NCBI GenBank assembly: GCA_016745215.1
Contig: CP050890.1
Coordinates: 4,092,001 to 4,156,000, forward strand
Direction of reading: 5' to 3'
DNA: 64,000 nt
Source: Thiohalocapsa sp. PB-PSB1
GTDB taxonomy: Bacteria; Pseudomonadota; Gammaproteobacteria; Chromatiales; Chromatiaceae
The notes under the pieces are model-generated. The model was not told the DNA's origin. It saw only the letters and a program-made list of their open reading frames with translations, and did no database searches. The first letter of the stretch is position 1, and the number at the start of each line of letters is the position of its first letter. A program made the position numbers and the translations under genes. Shown here piece by piece: positions 42,937 to 51,977 of the stretch.

Positions 42937-43059
42937 CGACTGTGTTCTCCCCGGGTGTTTCGGGTTCAGGGTTGAGTATCCGGGATGCAAAATCAGCCAG
43001 GCTAGACCTGTGCTGGGTCACTCAGGCTTGGTGTACTGGATTGACCGTTCATTGTTCTT

Positions 43060-44577
43060 TCAGGCCGTGTTGTAGAGTTCCATAACGGTCTCGTCGCGAC
43101 TCGAGGGTTTTTCCTTCACGGCATCGTTGCGCATGCGTTCCAGATCGTCGAGATAGTCAGCGGTTACGTCCCCGGTGACATAAACCGCATCGAAGACGGA
43201 GGTATCGAAGCGGTCTACGGTGCTTTTGTTCTTTTTCTGTACGGCTTCGATCAGATCGTGCAGATCCTGAAAAATCAGCCGGTCTGCTCCCAATTCCTGC
43301 TCGATCTCGGTTTCGGTGCGCCCGTGTGCGACCAATTCGCTCGCTGCCGGCATGTCGATGCCGTAGACATTCGGATAGCGCACCGGTGGTGCCGCGGATG
43401 CAAAGTAGACACGCTTGGCACCCGCATCCCTGGCCATCTGCACAATCTGTTTGGACGTGGTACCACGGACAATGGAGTCATCCACCAGCAAGACGTTTTT
43501 TCTGCGAAATTCCAGCTCGATGGCGTTCAGCTTTTGGCGTACCGACTTCTTGCGCACCGCTTGGCCAGGCATGATGAACGTTCGCCCAATATAGCGATTT
43601 TTGATAAACCCCTCGGCATAAGGGAGGCCAAGCTGGATAGCCAGTTGCAATGCCGCGGTTCGGCTGGTGTCCGGAATCGGGATGACAACATCGATATCGT
43701 GACCCGGCCAGACCCGCTTGATCTTTGCGGCCAGCTTCTTGCCCATCCGGGAACGCGCCTTGTGCACCGAGATGTTGTCGATGATGGAGTCAGGCCGTGC
43801 AAAGTAAACAAACTCGAAAATGCACGGCGAAAGCACCGGCTGCGAAGCACATTGCCGTGTGAACAATTCGCCGCGAGCGTTGATCAGTACGCACTCGCCG
43901 GGAGCGACATCGGCAATTAGTTCGAATCCCAATGTGTCCAGCGCAACGCTTTCGGATGCCAGCACGTACTCGGTACAATTGTTGACCTGGCGCTTGCCGT
44001 AGACAATTGGCCGAATGCCGTTGGGGTCGCGAAAACCAAAGACACCAAAGCCCGGAATCATTGCCACCACGGCATAACCGCCGTGACAACGCCGATGTAC
44101 GCCCTCCACCGCACGGAAGACATCCTCTTCATCAATGCGCAGTTTTTTATCTTGTGCCTCCAGCTCGTGCGCAAAGACATTGAGCAAAATTTCAGAATCG
44201 GAGGAGGTATTGATATGGCGTAAGTCGTCGACAAAAACCTCTTGTTTCAGCGTCTCGGCGTTGGTCAGGTTGCCATTATGAGCCAGGACAATACCATATG
44301 GAGAGTTGACATAAAAAGGCTGTGCCTCGGCGGAACTGGAGGCGCCCGCAGTGGGATAGCGCACATGGCCTACGCCCATGTTACCGCGCAACTGCAGCAT
44401 GTGGCGGGTATGGAAAACATCGCGCGCCAAGCCGTTGCCCTTGCGCATGTAGAGTTTTTCACCATCGTTGGTGACAATACCGGCCGCGTCCTGCCCGCGG
44501 TGCTGTAGTACCAGTAAAGCATCGTACAGAAATTGATTGACGGGATGTTGGCCGACAATGCCGACGATACCGCACAT
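43060..44577 (-). CDS. purF: Amidophosphoribosyltransferase
   Basis: A 505-residue enzyme of purine synthesis that transfers glutamine nitrogen to PRPP. The nucleophile is Cys2 in MCGIVGIVGQ (exposed after Met removal). The glutaminase half has HNGNLTNAETL and the phosphoribosyltransferase half has NVLLVDDSIVRGTTSKQIV, the PRPP loop. Length normal. Last common gene of the accD-folC-dedD-cvpA-purF series. A hairpin-rich repeat separates it from cvpA. Confidence 0.96.
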   Translation of the reverse strand: MCGIVGIVGQHPVNQFLYDALLVLQHRGQDAAGIVTNDGEKLYMRKGNGLARDVFHTRHMLQLRGNMGVGHVRYPTAGASSSAEAQPFYVNSPYGIVLAHNGNLTNAETLKQEVFVDDLRHINTSSDSEILLNVFAHELEAQDKKLRIDEEDVFRAVEGVHRRCHGGYAVVAMIPGFGVFGFRDPNGIRPIVYGKRQVNNCTEYVLASESVALDTLGFELIADVAPGECVLINARGELFTRQCASQPVLSPCIFEFVYFARPDSIIDNISVHKARSRMGKKLAAKIKRVWPGHDIDVVIPIPDTSRTAALQLAIQLGLPYAEGFIKNRYIGRTFIMPGQAVRKKSVRQKLNAIELEFRRKNVLLVDDSIVRGTTSKQIVQMARDAGAKRVYFASAAPPVRYPNVYGIDMPAASELVAHGRTETEIEQELGADRLIFQDLHDLIEAVQKKNKSTVDRFDTSVFDAVYVTGDVTADYLDDLERMRNDAVKEKPSSRDETVMELYNTA

Positions 44578-44626
44578 GGATCACTCCTCTGTAGACCTTG
44601 GCATTACGGGAAGACAACCAGCTAGC

Positions 44627-44773
44627 GCAGCGGTGCGGATGTTCCGCTACTGTTTCTGCTATTTGTCATTGTCGTTGTTGTAATCGTCTTCGTCATCGTG
44701 ATCGCTCATCCTGGGCTATCGATGACGACAACGACTGCAAACGGTCTCGCGACTTTCGCAGCAGAGCACTAGA
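44627..44773. repeat. Dispersed repeat D (GTTGTC hairpin), copy 3
   Basis: Starts GCAGCGGTGCGGATGTTCC and ends GCAGCAGAGCACTAGA. The inner units TTGTCATTGTCGTTGTTG face ACGACAACGACTG. It lies between cvpA and purF. Confidence 0.65.
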
Positions 44774-44821
44774 CGATTTCTATCGACGTTCATACCATCT
44801 GACTAGGAAAGGGTCTGACCA

Positions 44822-45313
44822 CTAAATGGCCCGCATCTTGTCTGATACGTCTGGCGGAATCATGTCCAGCATCAGATCAGCCAAGAGCTCGAACCGTGGA
44901 ATCAGGCGCGATTGCGACCACCAGGGGTCATTGACAATGGGAGTGAGGGTCGCCAAGAAGACCAGCAAGGCAACCAGTACTGCCCCACGCCCAGCACCGA
45001 ACAGGATACCTAGCATTCGATCGGTGGCAGTCAGGCCGGTCTTTTCCACCAGCACGGATAGCAAATAGCCAGCAATCGCACCAAGGATCAAGACACCTAC
45101 GACTAAAATGAATACTGCGGCAGCGATTCGAAGCGAAGGCGTTGCGATCCATGGAGCAAGCTGGCCGGCTAAAGGAACGTAAAACATCCAGGCCGCAAGA
45201 ACTGCCAAAATCCAAACCGCCAGCGAGATGACTTCGCGGATCAGACCTCGCGCCAGACCGATGATGGCCGACAATAAGATGATGCCAATAATGACGTAAT
45301 CGACCCAAGTCAT
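44822..45313 (-). CDS. cvpA: CvpA family membrane protein
   Basis: A 163-residue inner-membrane protein with four hydrophobic segments (about 4-22, 28-46, 63-87 and 100-120). It starts MTWVDYVIIGIILLSAIIGL and includes ARGLIREVISLAVWILAVLA, the CvpA pattern. In enterics it is needed for colicin V production and envelope stress; the usual cellular role is not settled. Position before purF is conserved in gammaproteobacteria. Confidence 0.92.
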   Translation of the reverse strand: MTWVDYVIIGIILLSAIIGLARGLIREVISLAVWILAVLAAWMFYVPLAGQLAPWIATPSLRIAAAVFILVVGVLILGAIAGYLLSVLVEKTGLTATDRMLGILFGAGRGAVLVALLVFLATLTPIVNDPWWSQSRLIPRFELLADLMLDMIPPDVSDKMRAI

Positions 45314-45426
45314 AGGGATGCCTTCGTATAGTATGCCGGTGCTTGCTGGCCTGCTCCTTCATCTCCCAATCACACCGGCCCCATCACGGCTGCAACAACG
45401 GCGGCAATGACAGATGTAATAGGGAA

Positions 45427-46086
45427 TCAGGGATACGCCTGGACCAGCGGTTTGGTGCCGGTCTCGCGCTCGAGCCTGGCGGCTAGGTTATCTGCTTGGC
45501 CACGCTCTGTCTCGGGGCCAACACGCACGCGAAAGTAGCGTTTGCCGTTTACGGTAGCCTGCTCGACAAAAGCCGCATAGCCCTTGCCACGCAGTTCATC
45601 CTGAAGCCTCGTGGCCGCGGACGGCGAGCCCAGGCTAGCTACCTGCACAATCCAAGCTGCTCTGCCCGCCGGCACCCGCTTCGGCCCGATTGCGGCAGGA
45701 CGTGCCGTCGGCGCTGCTGCAGCGCGGGGCTGCGCTTGACTTCGGCTTGGCGAGGGGCTGGGCGAGGCAGGTGTGGCTTGCCGCGTTGCCGGTTCCGCCT
45801 GCGGCGGCGACGGCACCGGCAACGAGTTACCCTGGCCAGCGCCAACATCTTCGTCCATCGCCGCGGTCGGAGATTCCGGGCTCGGCAGCGCGGGCGTTAT
45901 TTCACTTTCGACAACGCTGTCGGGATCGTCGAAACCAGCATCGAATGCGGGCTCGTCCGGGATTAGGATGGGCTCGCCGCGATCGTCACTCTGTTTGTCG
46001 TCTAACAACATCGGCACGAAAATAACGGCCAGCGCAACCAATACCGCAGCGCCGACCAGGCGGCGTTTCGCACCCTCGTCCATCAA
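45427..46086 (-). CDS. dedD: SPOR-domain protein (DedD)
   Basis: A 219-residue single-span protein. Residues 8-27 form the membrane segment (LVGAAVLVALAVIFVPMLLD). A Pro/Ala/Ser/Gln-rich linker follows (about 60-145). The C-terminal SPOR domain starts WIVQVASLGSPSAATRLQDE and ends VRVGPETERGQADNLAARLE. SPOR domains bind denuded peptidoglycan at the division site. The folC-dedD-cvpA order supports the name. Confidence 0.9.
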   Translation of the reverse strand: MMDEGAKRRLVGAAVLVALAVIFVPMLLDDKQSDDRGEPILIPDEPAFDAGFDDPDSVVESEITPALPSPESPTAAMDEDVGAGQGNSLPVPSPPQAEPATRQATPASPSPSPSRSQAQPRAAAAPTARPAAIGPKRVPAGRAAWIVQVASLGSPSAATRLQDELRGKGYAAFVEQATVNGKRYFRVRVGPETERGQADNLAARLERETGTKPLVQAYP

Positions 46087-46130
46087 TCTCTCCAGGCCCT
46101 AGTGTTGAATAAATCGATCATGACAGCGGA

Positions 46131-47408
46131 TTATACAGAAGCCAACCCGGTCTTGCGCAAACCAACCTTAACAGCCATGAAAGAACCGAACACAAGAATG
46201 CAGTCATCGCCTGTTGCGGATGCCGTGGCGCCGGCGACCGCTTGCTCGATATCGGCATAACCAGCGATGGGGCGACCCGGCGCCGAACGGTTCACGGCGG
46301 CATGCAACTGGTCAACAGGCATTGCCCGCACGCCTGGCGCTGGCGCCACATGCCAGTCATCGATCAGGTGCGATAATGCTGCGGTCACCGCCAGCGCATC
46401 CTTGTCCGCAAGCAGCGAGAGCACGGCATGGCGCTTACCGGAGCAGGGATAGGCGCCCAGGTTTGCCGCTAATGCCTGCGCCGCATCGGCATTATGGGCG
46501 ACATCGAAAATCCAGGTAATCTCCCCGGGGAACACCGAGAAGCGTCCCGGAAGCCGTGCTCGCAATAAGCCTTGACGTAGATTGTCGATTGCCAGCGGCA
46601 ATCTGGCCTCGAGCAACACTGCGGCACAGATGGCGGCGGAGGCATTATCGTATTGAAAGCGACCGCGCAGTGCCGGTACCGGCAAAGCACCGCGGCGTAT
46701 GTCATCGAGCCCTTGCCAATGCCATTGCCCGGCCTCGATCCGATGATCGAATTCGCAGCCGAGCTGGAATACGTCCGCATCCAGTTCCATGGCACGTTCA
46801 CGCAGCCGTGGCGGGGATTGCCGCTGACCGATGACCGCCGGCCTGTTTTGGCGGAAGATGCCGGCCTTTTCGACGGCGATCTGGTCCGGATTATCTCCGA
46901 GCCAGGCGACATGATCGATACCGATATTAGTCACCACCGCAACGTCGGGATCGATGATGTTGACCGCGTCCAAACGCCCCCCCATGCCGACCTCCAGCAT
47001 CGCCACATCCGGCTCGGCGCGAACGAATAGGTCGAGCGCCGCGAGCGTGTTGAACTCGAAATACGTCAACCGATTTGTTCCACGAGCAGCATCAATGCGC
47101 GCAAAGCTCTTGCAGATGTCTGCATCGACCGCTGCATTGCCGTCAATGCAAATCCGTTCGTTGTAGCGCAGTAGATGAGGTGACGTAAAGGCGCAGGTAC
47201 GATAACCTGCGGCCCGATAAAAGTTGTCCAGATAGGCAACGCATGAGCCTTTTCCGTTCGTACCGCCAACAGTAATAACTGGGCATGGGAATTGCGCTGG
47301 CCCAAGCCGTGACCACAGGCTGGCGACCCGCTCCAGCTGTAGGTCGATACGCTTGGGGTGTAATGTCTGCTGCCAGTTGAGCCAGTCGGAGAGCGATTGA
47401 TAGCGCAT
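46131..47408 (-). CDS. folC: Folylpolyglutamate/dihydrofolate synthase
   Basis: A 425-residue ATP-dependent ligase that makes dihydrofolate and adds glutamates. The P-loop is TVGGTNGKGSCVAYL, followed by TSPHLLRYNERICIDG (substrate loop), LEVGMGGRLDAVN and DVAHNADAAQALAANL in the C-terminal domain. Normal length. Located 17 bp after accD on the same strand, as in relatives. Confidence 0.94.
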   Translation of the reverse strand: MRYQSLSDWLNWQQTLHPKRIDLQLERVASLWSRLGPAQFPCPVITVGGTNGKGSCVAYLDNFYRAAGYRTCAFTSPHLLRYNERICIDGNAAVDADICKSFARIDAARGTNRLTYFEFNTLAALDLFVRAEPDVAMLEVGMGGRLDAVNIIDPDVAVVTNIGIDHVAWLGDNPDQIAVEKAGIFRQNRPAVIGQRQSPPRLRERAMELDADVFQLGCEFDHRIEAGQWHWQGLDDIRRGALPVPALRGRFQYDNASAAICAAVLLEARLPLAIDNLRQGLLRARLPGRFSVFPGEITWIFDVAHNADAAQALAANLGAYPCSGKRHAVLSLLADKDALAVTAALSHLIDDWHVAPAPGVRAMPVDQLHAAVNRSAPGRPIAGYADIEQAVAGATASATGDDCILVFGSFMAVKVGLRKTGLASV

Positions 47409-47425
47409 CTGTGGATTCGGAACCG

Positions 47426-48295
47426 TTAAGCAGGTTCTGGACGCTGACGGCGCATCAGCATCGCCAACAAATCAGCGATGCGCTCACGCAGTTGGCGTCG
47501 ATCGCAAATTTGGTCCAATGCTCCATGCTCCAGCAAGAACTCACTGCGTTGAAAACCCTCGGGCAGCGTCTCTCGCACGGTTTGTTCAATAACGCGTGGC
47601 CCAGCGAAGCCAACCAAAGCATTTGGTTCACCGATATTGATGTCACCCAGCATCGCGAGGCTAGCGGAGACACCGCCCATGGTTGGGTCGGTCAGTACGG
47701 AAATAAATGGTAATCGGCGCTCGCGCAAACGGCCCAGTGCGGCGCTCGTCTTCGACATCTGCAACAGCGAGAATAGCGACTCCTGCATCCTTGCGCCGCC
47801 GCTCGCGGAAAAGCACACCATAGCCAGATTGTCTCGCATTGCCAATTCGACGCCACGGACAAAACGCTCGCCAACCACCGAGCCCATGGAACCGCCCATA
47901 AAGTTGAATTCGAATGCGGCTGCCACGCAGCCAATCCCCTTCAGCTGGCCGCGCATGACCACGAGGGCGTCTTTTTCGTCGGTTTGCTTCTGCGCCAGAC
48001 TCAAGCGATCCTTGTATTTTTTCAGATCTTTAAATTTGAGCGGATCGGTCGATTCCAACTCTGCTCCGATCTCTTCGCGCGGCTCGGCATCCAGGAACAC
48101 ATCAAGCCGTCGACGCGCCCCGATCCGGTTGTGGTGATGACATTTTGGGCAAACCTCGAGATTGCGCTCCAATTCGGCACGATAGAGCACCGCACGGCAC
48201 CCCGGACATTTGGCCCAGATGCCCTCCGGTACTGCTCTTTTGACGCTGGCCTCTGTGCGAATGCGGCTTGGGATCAGTTTCTCGAACCAGCTCAT
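47426..48295 (-). CDS. accD: Acetyl-CoA carboxylase carboxyltransferase beta subunit
   Basis: A 289-residue protein started at MSWFEKLIPSRIRTEASVK; the longer frame overlaps trpA and is unneeded. N-terminal zinc ribbon: CPGC and CPKC (four Cys within about residues 28-50). Carboxyltransferase core includes GSVVGERFVRGVELA and FSASGGARMQE. With AccA (not in the window) it transfers carboxyl from biotin to acetyl-CoA in fatty acid synthesis. The gene begins 5 bp after the trpA stop. Confidence 0.95.
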   Translation of the reverse strand: MSWFEKLIPSRIRTEASVKRAVPEGIWAKCPGCRAVLYRAELERNLEVCPKCHHHNRIGARRRLDVFLDAEPREEIGAELESTDPLKFKDLKKYKDRLSLAQKQTDEKDALVVMRGQLKGIGCVAAAFEFNFMGGSMGSVVGERFVRGVELAMRDNLAMVCFSASGGARMQESLFSLLQMSKTSAALGRLRERRLPFISVLTDPTMGGVSASLAMLGDINIGEPNALVGFAGPRVIEQTVRETLPEGFQRSEFLLEHGALDQICDRRQLRERIADLLAMLMRRQRPEPA

Positions 48296-48299
48296 GGCG

Positions 48300-49130
48300 T
48301 CACGACCAGGTTGCATCAAACACCTCCGCCCCATCGATGGCTGTACGTAACTCGGCGATGAATGCGCCGATACGGTCCGGGATGAGATCCGGAGAATTGG
48401 CCAGATCTTCCATACGCTGTACAATCGCGCTGCCGACGATCACTGCATCCGCCACGCCCGCTACGCGGGCGGCATCGGCGCCATCTTTAATCCCGAAGCC
48501 GACCCCAACCGGCAGGTCGATACGTGCACGAATCTGGGCGAGCTTGGTTGCCACGGCCTGCACATCCAAATTACCTGCACCGGTGACTCCCTTGACGGAA
48601 ACATAATAGACAAAACCGGAGGCGACAGCGCCGATGCGCTCAATACGCTCGGCATCGGATGTTGGCGCTAATAAATAGACCAAATCGAGTTCGCGTGCGC
48701 GCAACGCCTTGATCAGATCCTGGCTTTCTTCGGGCGGCACATCGACCACCAAAGCACCGTCGACGCCAGCATCGGCGGCCAAGTTGGCAAAGGTCTCATT
48801 GCCCATGATCTCGATCGGGTTCAGGTACCCCATCAATACCACCGGAGTATGCACGTCGTTCTCCCGAAAACGGCGCACCATATCAAGCACGTCATACAAT
48901 CGCACGCCCTGGGCGAGCGCACGTTCGGTGGCACGCTGGATCACCGGGCCGTCGGCGATCGGGTCAGAAAAGGGTACGCCGAGTTCGATCAGGTCGGCGC
49001 CTGCTGCCACCATCCGGTGCATCAGCGGCAATGTGACTTCCGGTGTCGGATCGCCGGCGGTCACGAACGGGACCAGCGCGACTTGTCGTGCAGCGCGCAA
49101 ACGCTCGAACAGCCCCTGAATGCGGCTCAT
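48300..49130 (-). CDS. trpA: Tryptophan synthase alpha subunit
   Basis: A 276-residue TIM-barrel enzyme that splits indole-glycerol phosphate. Catalytic Glu in LIELGVPFSDPIADGPVIQ and Asp in VDGALVVDVPPEES. Phosphate loop GFGIKDGADAARVA. The start overlaps the trpB stop by 4 bp (ATGA-type coupling), as normal for this subunit pair. Confidence 0.96.
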   Translation of the reverse strand: MSRIQGLFERLRAARQVALVPFVTAGDPTPEVTLPLMHRMVAAGADLIELGVPFSDPIADGPVIQRATERALAQGVRLYDVLDMVRRFRENDVHTPVVLMGYLNPIEIMGNETFANLAADAGVDGALVVDVPPEESQDLIKALRARELDLVYLLAPTSDAERIERIGAVASGFVYYVSVKGVTGAGNLDVQAVATKLAQIRARIDLPVGVGFGIKDGADAARVAGVADAVIVGSAIVQRMEDLANSPDLIPDRIGAFIAELRTAIDGAEVFDATWS

Positions 49131-50386
49131 GGTTTGATTCCGTCGAGTTGGGCCACGGTGTGCATATCCTTGTCGCCACGGCCGGAGAGATTGATCACGA
49201 TGGTCTGGTTCTTGCGCATACTAGGTGCCAGCTTCGACGCGTAGGCTAATGCGTGACTGGTCTCGAGTGCTGGGATGATTCCTTCAATGCGGGTCAGAGA
49301 ATGAAACGCCTTCAAAGCCTCGCCATCGGTGATCGATACATAGTTGGCACGACCAGAGTCTTTAAGCCAGGCATGCTCAGGTCCAACACCAGGATAGTCG
49401 AGTCCCGCGGAGACGGAGTGTGTCTCGATGATCTGACCATTTTCGTCTTCCATCAGATAGGTGCGATTGCCGTGCAACACACCCGGTGTGCCAGCGCAAA
49501 GCGGCGCCGCATGGCGACCGGTAGTCAGCCCGTCACCAGCGGCCTCGATGCCATACATCGCAACTTCAGCGTCATTAATGAATGGATAAAACAGCCCAAT
49601 CGCATTCGATCCGCCACCGACGCAGGCCAGCACCGCATCTGGCAAGCGGCCCGTCCGCTCCAGCATCTGCATCCGGGTTTCGCGGCCGATCACGGACTGA
49701 AAATCGCGCACCATGGCTGGATAGGGATGCGGACCGGCAACCGTGCCGATGATATAGAAAGTATTATCTACATTCGTCACCCAATCGCGCATGGCCTCGT
49801 TCAGAGCATCCTTCAGGGTACGCGAACCGGAGTTAACCGCAACCACGCGCGCACCGAGCAGCCGCATGCGATACACGTTGGCTTCCTGCCGCGCCACATC
49901 CACCTCACCCATGTAGACGACGCATTCGAGCCCCATCCGCGCAGCGACTGTGGCAGAGGCCACACCGTGCTGACCAGCGCCCGTCTCGGCAATAATGCGA
50001 GTCTTGCCCATATGCCGGGCCAATAGAGCCTGGCCGACAGTATTATTGACCTTGTGCGCGCCAGTATGATTCAGATCCTCGCGCTTCAGAAAAATCTGCG
50101 CCCCGCCAAGTTCTCGACTCCAACGCTCGGCGTGATAAAGCGGCGATGGTCTGCCAACATAGTCGCGCAGGTCGTTGTCGAGTTCACGCAGAAAATCCGC
50201 ATCCTGCAGATAGCGCTCATAGGCCTCGCGCAACTCCCTCAGCGGATGCATCAGCGTCTCTGGGACGAACATACCGCCATAGGGTCCAAAGTGCCCGTGC
50301 TGGTCGGGCCAACAATAAGCGATTTCCGAGCGGCTGGACGTAGCGTTCGCCGCGCGGATCATGATTTCATCGGCTCTGGTCGCCAT
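49127..50386 (-). CDS. trpB: Tryptophan synthase beta subunit
   Basis: A 419-residue PLP enzyme started at MATRADEIMIRAANA; the open frame upstream lies inside trpF. PLP lysine in NHTGAHKVNNTVGQALL, substrate loop ETGAGQHGVASATVAAR, phosphate-binding loop CVGGGSNAIGLF. It makes tryptophan from indole and serine and channels indole from TrpA. Its start overlaps the 3' end of trpF by 20 bp. Normal size allowing a 15-residue N-terminal extension. Confidence 0.95.
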   Translation of the reverse strand: MATRADEIMIRAANATSSRSEIAYCWPDQHGHFGPYGGMFVPETLMHPLRELREAYERYLQDADFLRELDNDLRDYVGRPSPLYHAERWSRELGGAQIFLKREDLNHTGAHKVNNTVGQALLARHMGKTRIIAETGAGQHGVASATVAARMGLECVVYMGEVDVARQEANVYRMRLLGARVVAVNSGSRTLKDALNEAMRDWVTNVDNTFYIIGTVAGPHPYPAMVRDFQSVIGRETRMQMLERTGRLPDAVLACVGGGSNAIGLFYPFINDAEVAMYGIEAAGDGLTTGRHAAPLCAGTPGVLHGNRTYLMEDENGQIIETHSVSAGLDYPGVGPEHAWLKDSGRANYVSITDGEALKAFHSLTRIEGIIPALETSHALAYASKLAPSMRKNQTIVINLSGRGDKDMHTVAQLDGIKP

Positions 50387-50996
50387 AACGTACACCTTGC
50401 ATGAATTCTGCGATTTTATTACGGTCTTTAATGCCTTTCGCTGTTTCAACGCCCCCGCTCGTATCCACGGCATGCGGCCGCAAACGGCTAATAGCGGCAG
50501 CGACATTGCCTGCATTCAGCCCGCCAGCCAGCACGATCGGGACGCCGGGATCCGGCGGCACCAAGCTCCAATCGAAGCGTCGGCCGGTGCCGCCTGCGAG
50601 GCGGGGATCGAAAGTATCCAGCAACAGCGCGTCCGCACCCGCATAACGCCGCGCTTGCCGCGGTAAATCAATGTCGTCTCGCATGGCACAAGCCTTGATC
50701 CAGGGTCGACCGAAGGCGGCACAATAATCAGGTTCTTCGCTGCCATGAAATTGCAAAGCGCCGAGGGGTACCTGTTGTAGCACTGCCCGTACCGCCTCGG
50801 GTTGTGCGTCGACAAATAGACCAACTACGGTGACAAAGGCTGGCACACAAGACGCCAGGTGCGCCGCAGTCTGCGGCGATACAGCGCGCGGACTTGCCGA
50901 ATAGAGAACCAAGCCAATGGCATCGGCACCGAGTTCGACGGCAGCGCGCACGTCTTGCTCTCGGGTCAGACCGCAAATCTTTACGCGTGTTCGCAT
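50367..50996 (-). CDS. trpF: Phosphoribosylanthranilate isomerase
   Basis: A 209-residue TIM barrel started at MRTRVKICGLTREQDV, the standard first motif with catalytic Cys (KICG). Further features are ALQFHGSEEPDYC, DALLLDTFDP with the catalytic Asp and VLAGGLNAGNVAAAI. Usual length. Together with trpB and trpA it is inserted between truA and accD, a known arrangement in this lineage type. Confidence 0.95.
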   Translation of the reverse strand: MRTRVKICGLTREQDVRAAVELGADAIGLVLYSASPRAVSPQTAAHLASCVPAFVTVVGLFVDAQPEAVRAVLQQVPLGALQFHGSEEPDYCAAFGRPWIKACAMRDDIDLPRQARRYAGADALLLDTFDPRLAGGTGRRFDWSLVPPDPGVPIVLAGGLNAGNVAAAISRLRPHAVDTSGGVETAKGIKDRNKIAEFMQGVRYGDQSR

Positions 50997-51100
50997 GGAT
51001 GGCTGTTCATTGCTCCGAATCGTGGGCTCCGAATCATGCAGGACAAGGCTGACCAGCAATGGCGAGCCCGTTGGAAAAGGCCTAAAATGCAAACCTTGCA

Positions 51101-51889
51101 TTAAAACATAAACAGGTGACTCGCGTCGTCCTCCAGTGGCAATCCGAACTGCTTCGGATAGTCAATTCGCGCAAGATAAAGACCCTGGGGCGGCGCCGTC
51201 ACCCCACCAAGCGCTCGATTACGCTGATCGAGTAATGTCCGCGTCCAGTCAACCTCCGCATCACCGCGGCCGATGGCCATCAGCACTCCGGCCAGATTGC
51301 GGACCATATGATGCAGGAATCCATCCGCGCCAACCCGGAGTTCGATCAACAAACCACGGCGTTCGATCTGCAGGTATCGAATAGTACGCACCGGGCTCTT
51401 TGCTTGGCAGGCGAGCGCCCGAAAGCTGGTGAAGTCATGGCAACCAACCAGAGCGCGTGCCGCTTCGCGCATCGGTATCACATCCAGCCGCCGATGTGTC
51501 CACACAGCGCGATTCACCCAAAGGGCCGAGCGGGTCGGCTGACACAGAATCAGATAGCGGTAATGGCGACCGGTGGCGCTGAAGCGCGCATGAAAGTCCG
51601 GCTGTACCCGCATTGCCCAGCGCACTGCAATACTTTCGGGCAGGTTGGCATTGGTACCGAGTATCCAGGAGCGTTCACGCCTGTGAACAGGGGTGTCGAA
51701 ATGTACTACTTGTCCCAATGCGTGCACGCCGCTGTCGGTACGCCCAGCACAATGCACGCGGATAGGATGATCGGCAACCACGGCGACCGCCTGCTCGAGG
51801 CACTCCTGAACGGAACGGGCATGCTTCTGATACTGCCAGCCGCTGTAGCCGCTGCCGTCATATTCCACTGCCATGGCAATACGCGACAT
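51101..51889 (-). CDS. truA: tRNA pseudouridine synthase A
   Basis: A 262-residue enzyme started at MSRIAMAVEYDGSGYSGWQ; 110 upstream codons overlap the fimV end and are rejected. Catalytic Asp in HCAGRTDSGVHALGQVV. Core blocks are NANLPESIAVRWA and FLHHMVRNLAGVLMAIG. It converts U38-U40 in tRNA anticodon stems. Located between fimV and trpF, as in related gammaproteobacteria. Confidence 0.95.
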   Translation of the reverse strand: MSRIAMAVEYDGSGYSGWQYQKHARSVQECLEQAVAVVADHPIRVHCAGRTDSGVHALGQVVHFDTPVHRRERSWILGTNANLPESIAVRWAMRVQPDFHARFSATGRHYRYLILCQPTRSALWVNRAVWTHRRLDVIPMREAARALVGCHDFTSFRALACQAKSPVRTIRYLQIERRGLLIELRVGADGFLHHMVRNLAGVLMAIGRGDAEVDWTRTLLDQRNRALGGVTAPPQGLYLARIDYPKQFGLPLEDDASHLFMF

Positions 51890-51977
51890 GGCAGACTCGC
51901 CGTCCGCACGGTCTGCCAAGGTCATCGCGAATGCGGCAGATGCGAATACAGGAACATAGCGCCGAGCACAATCGGCA

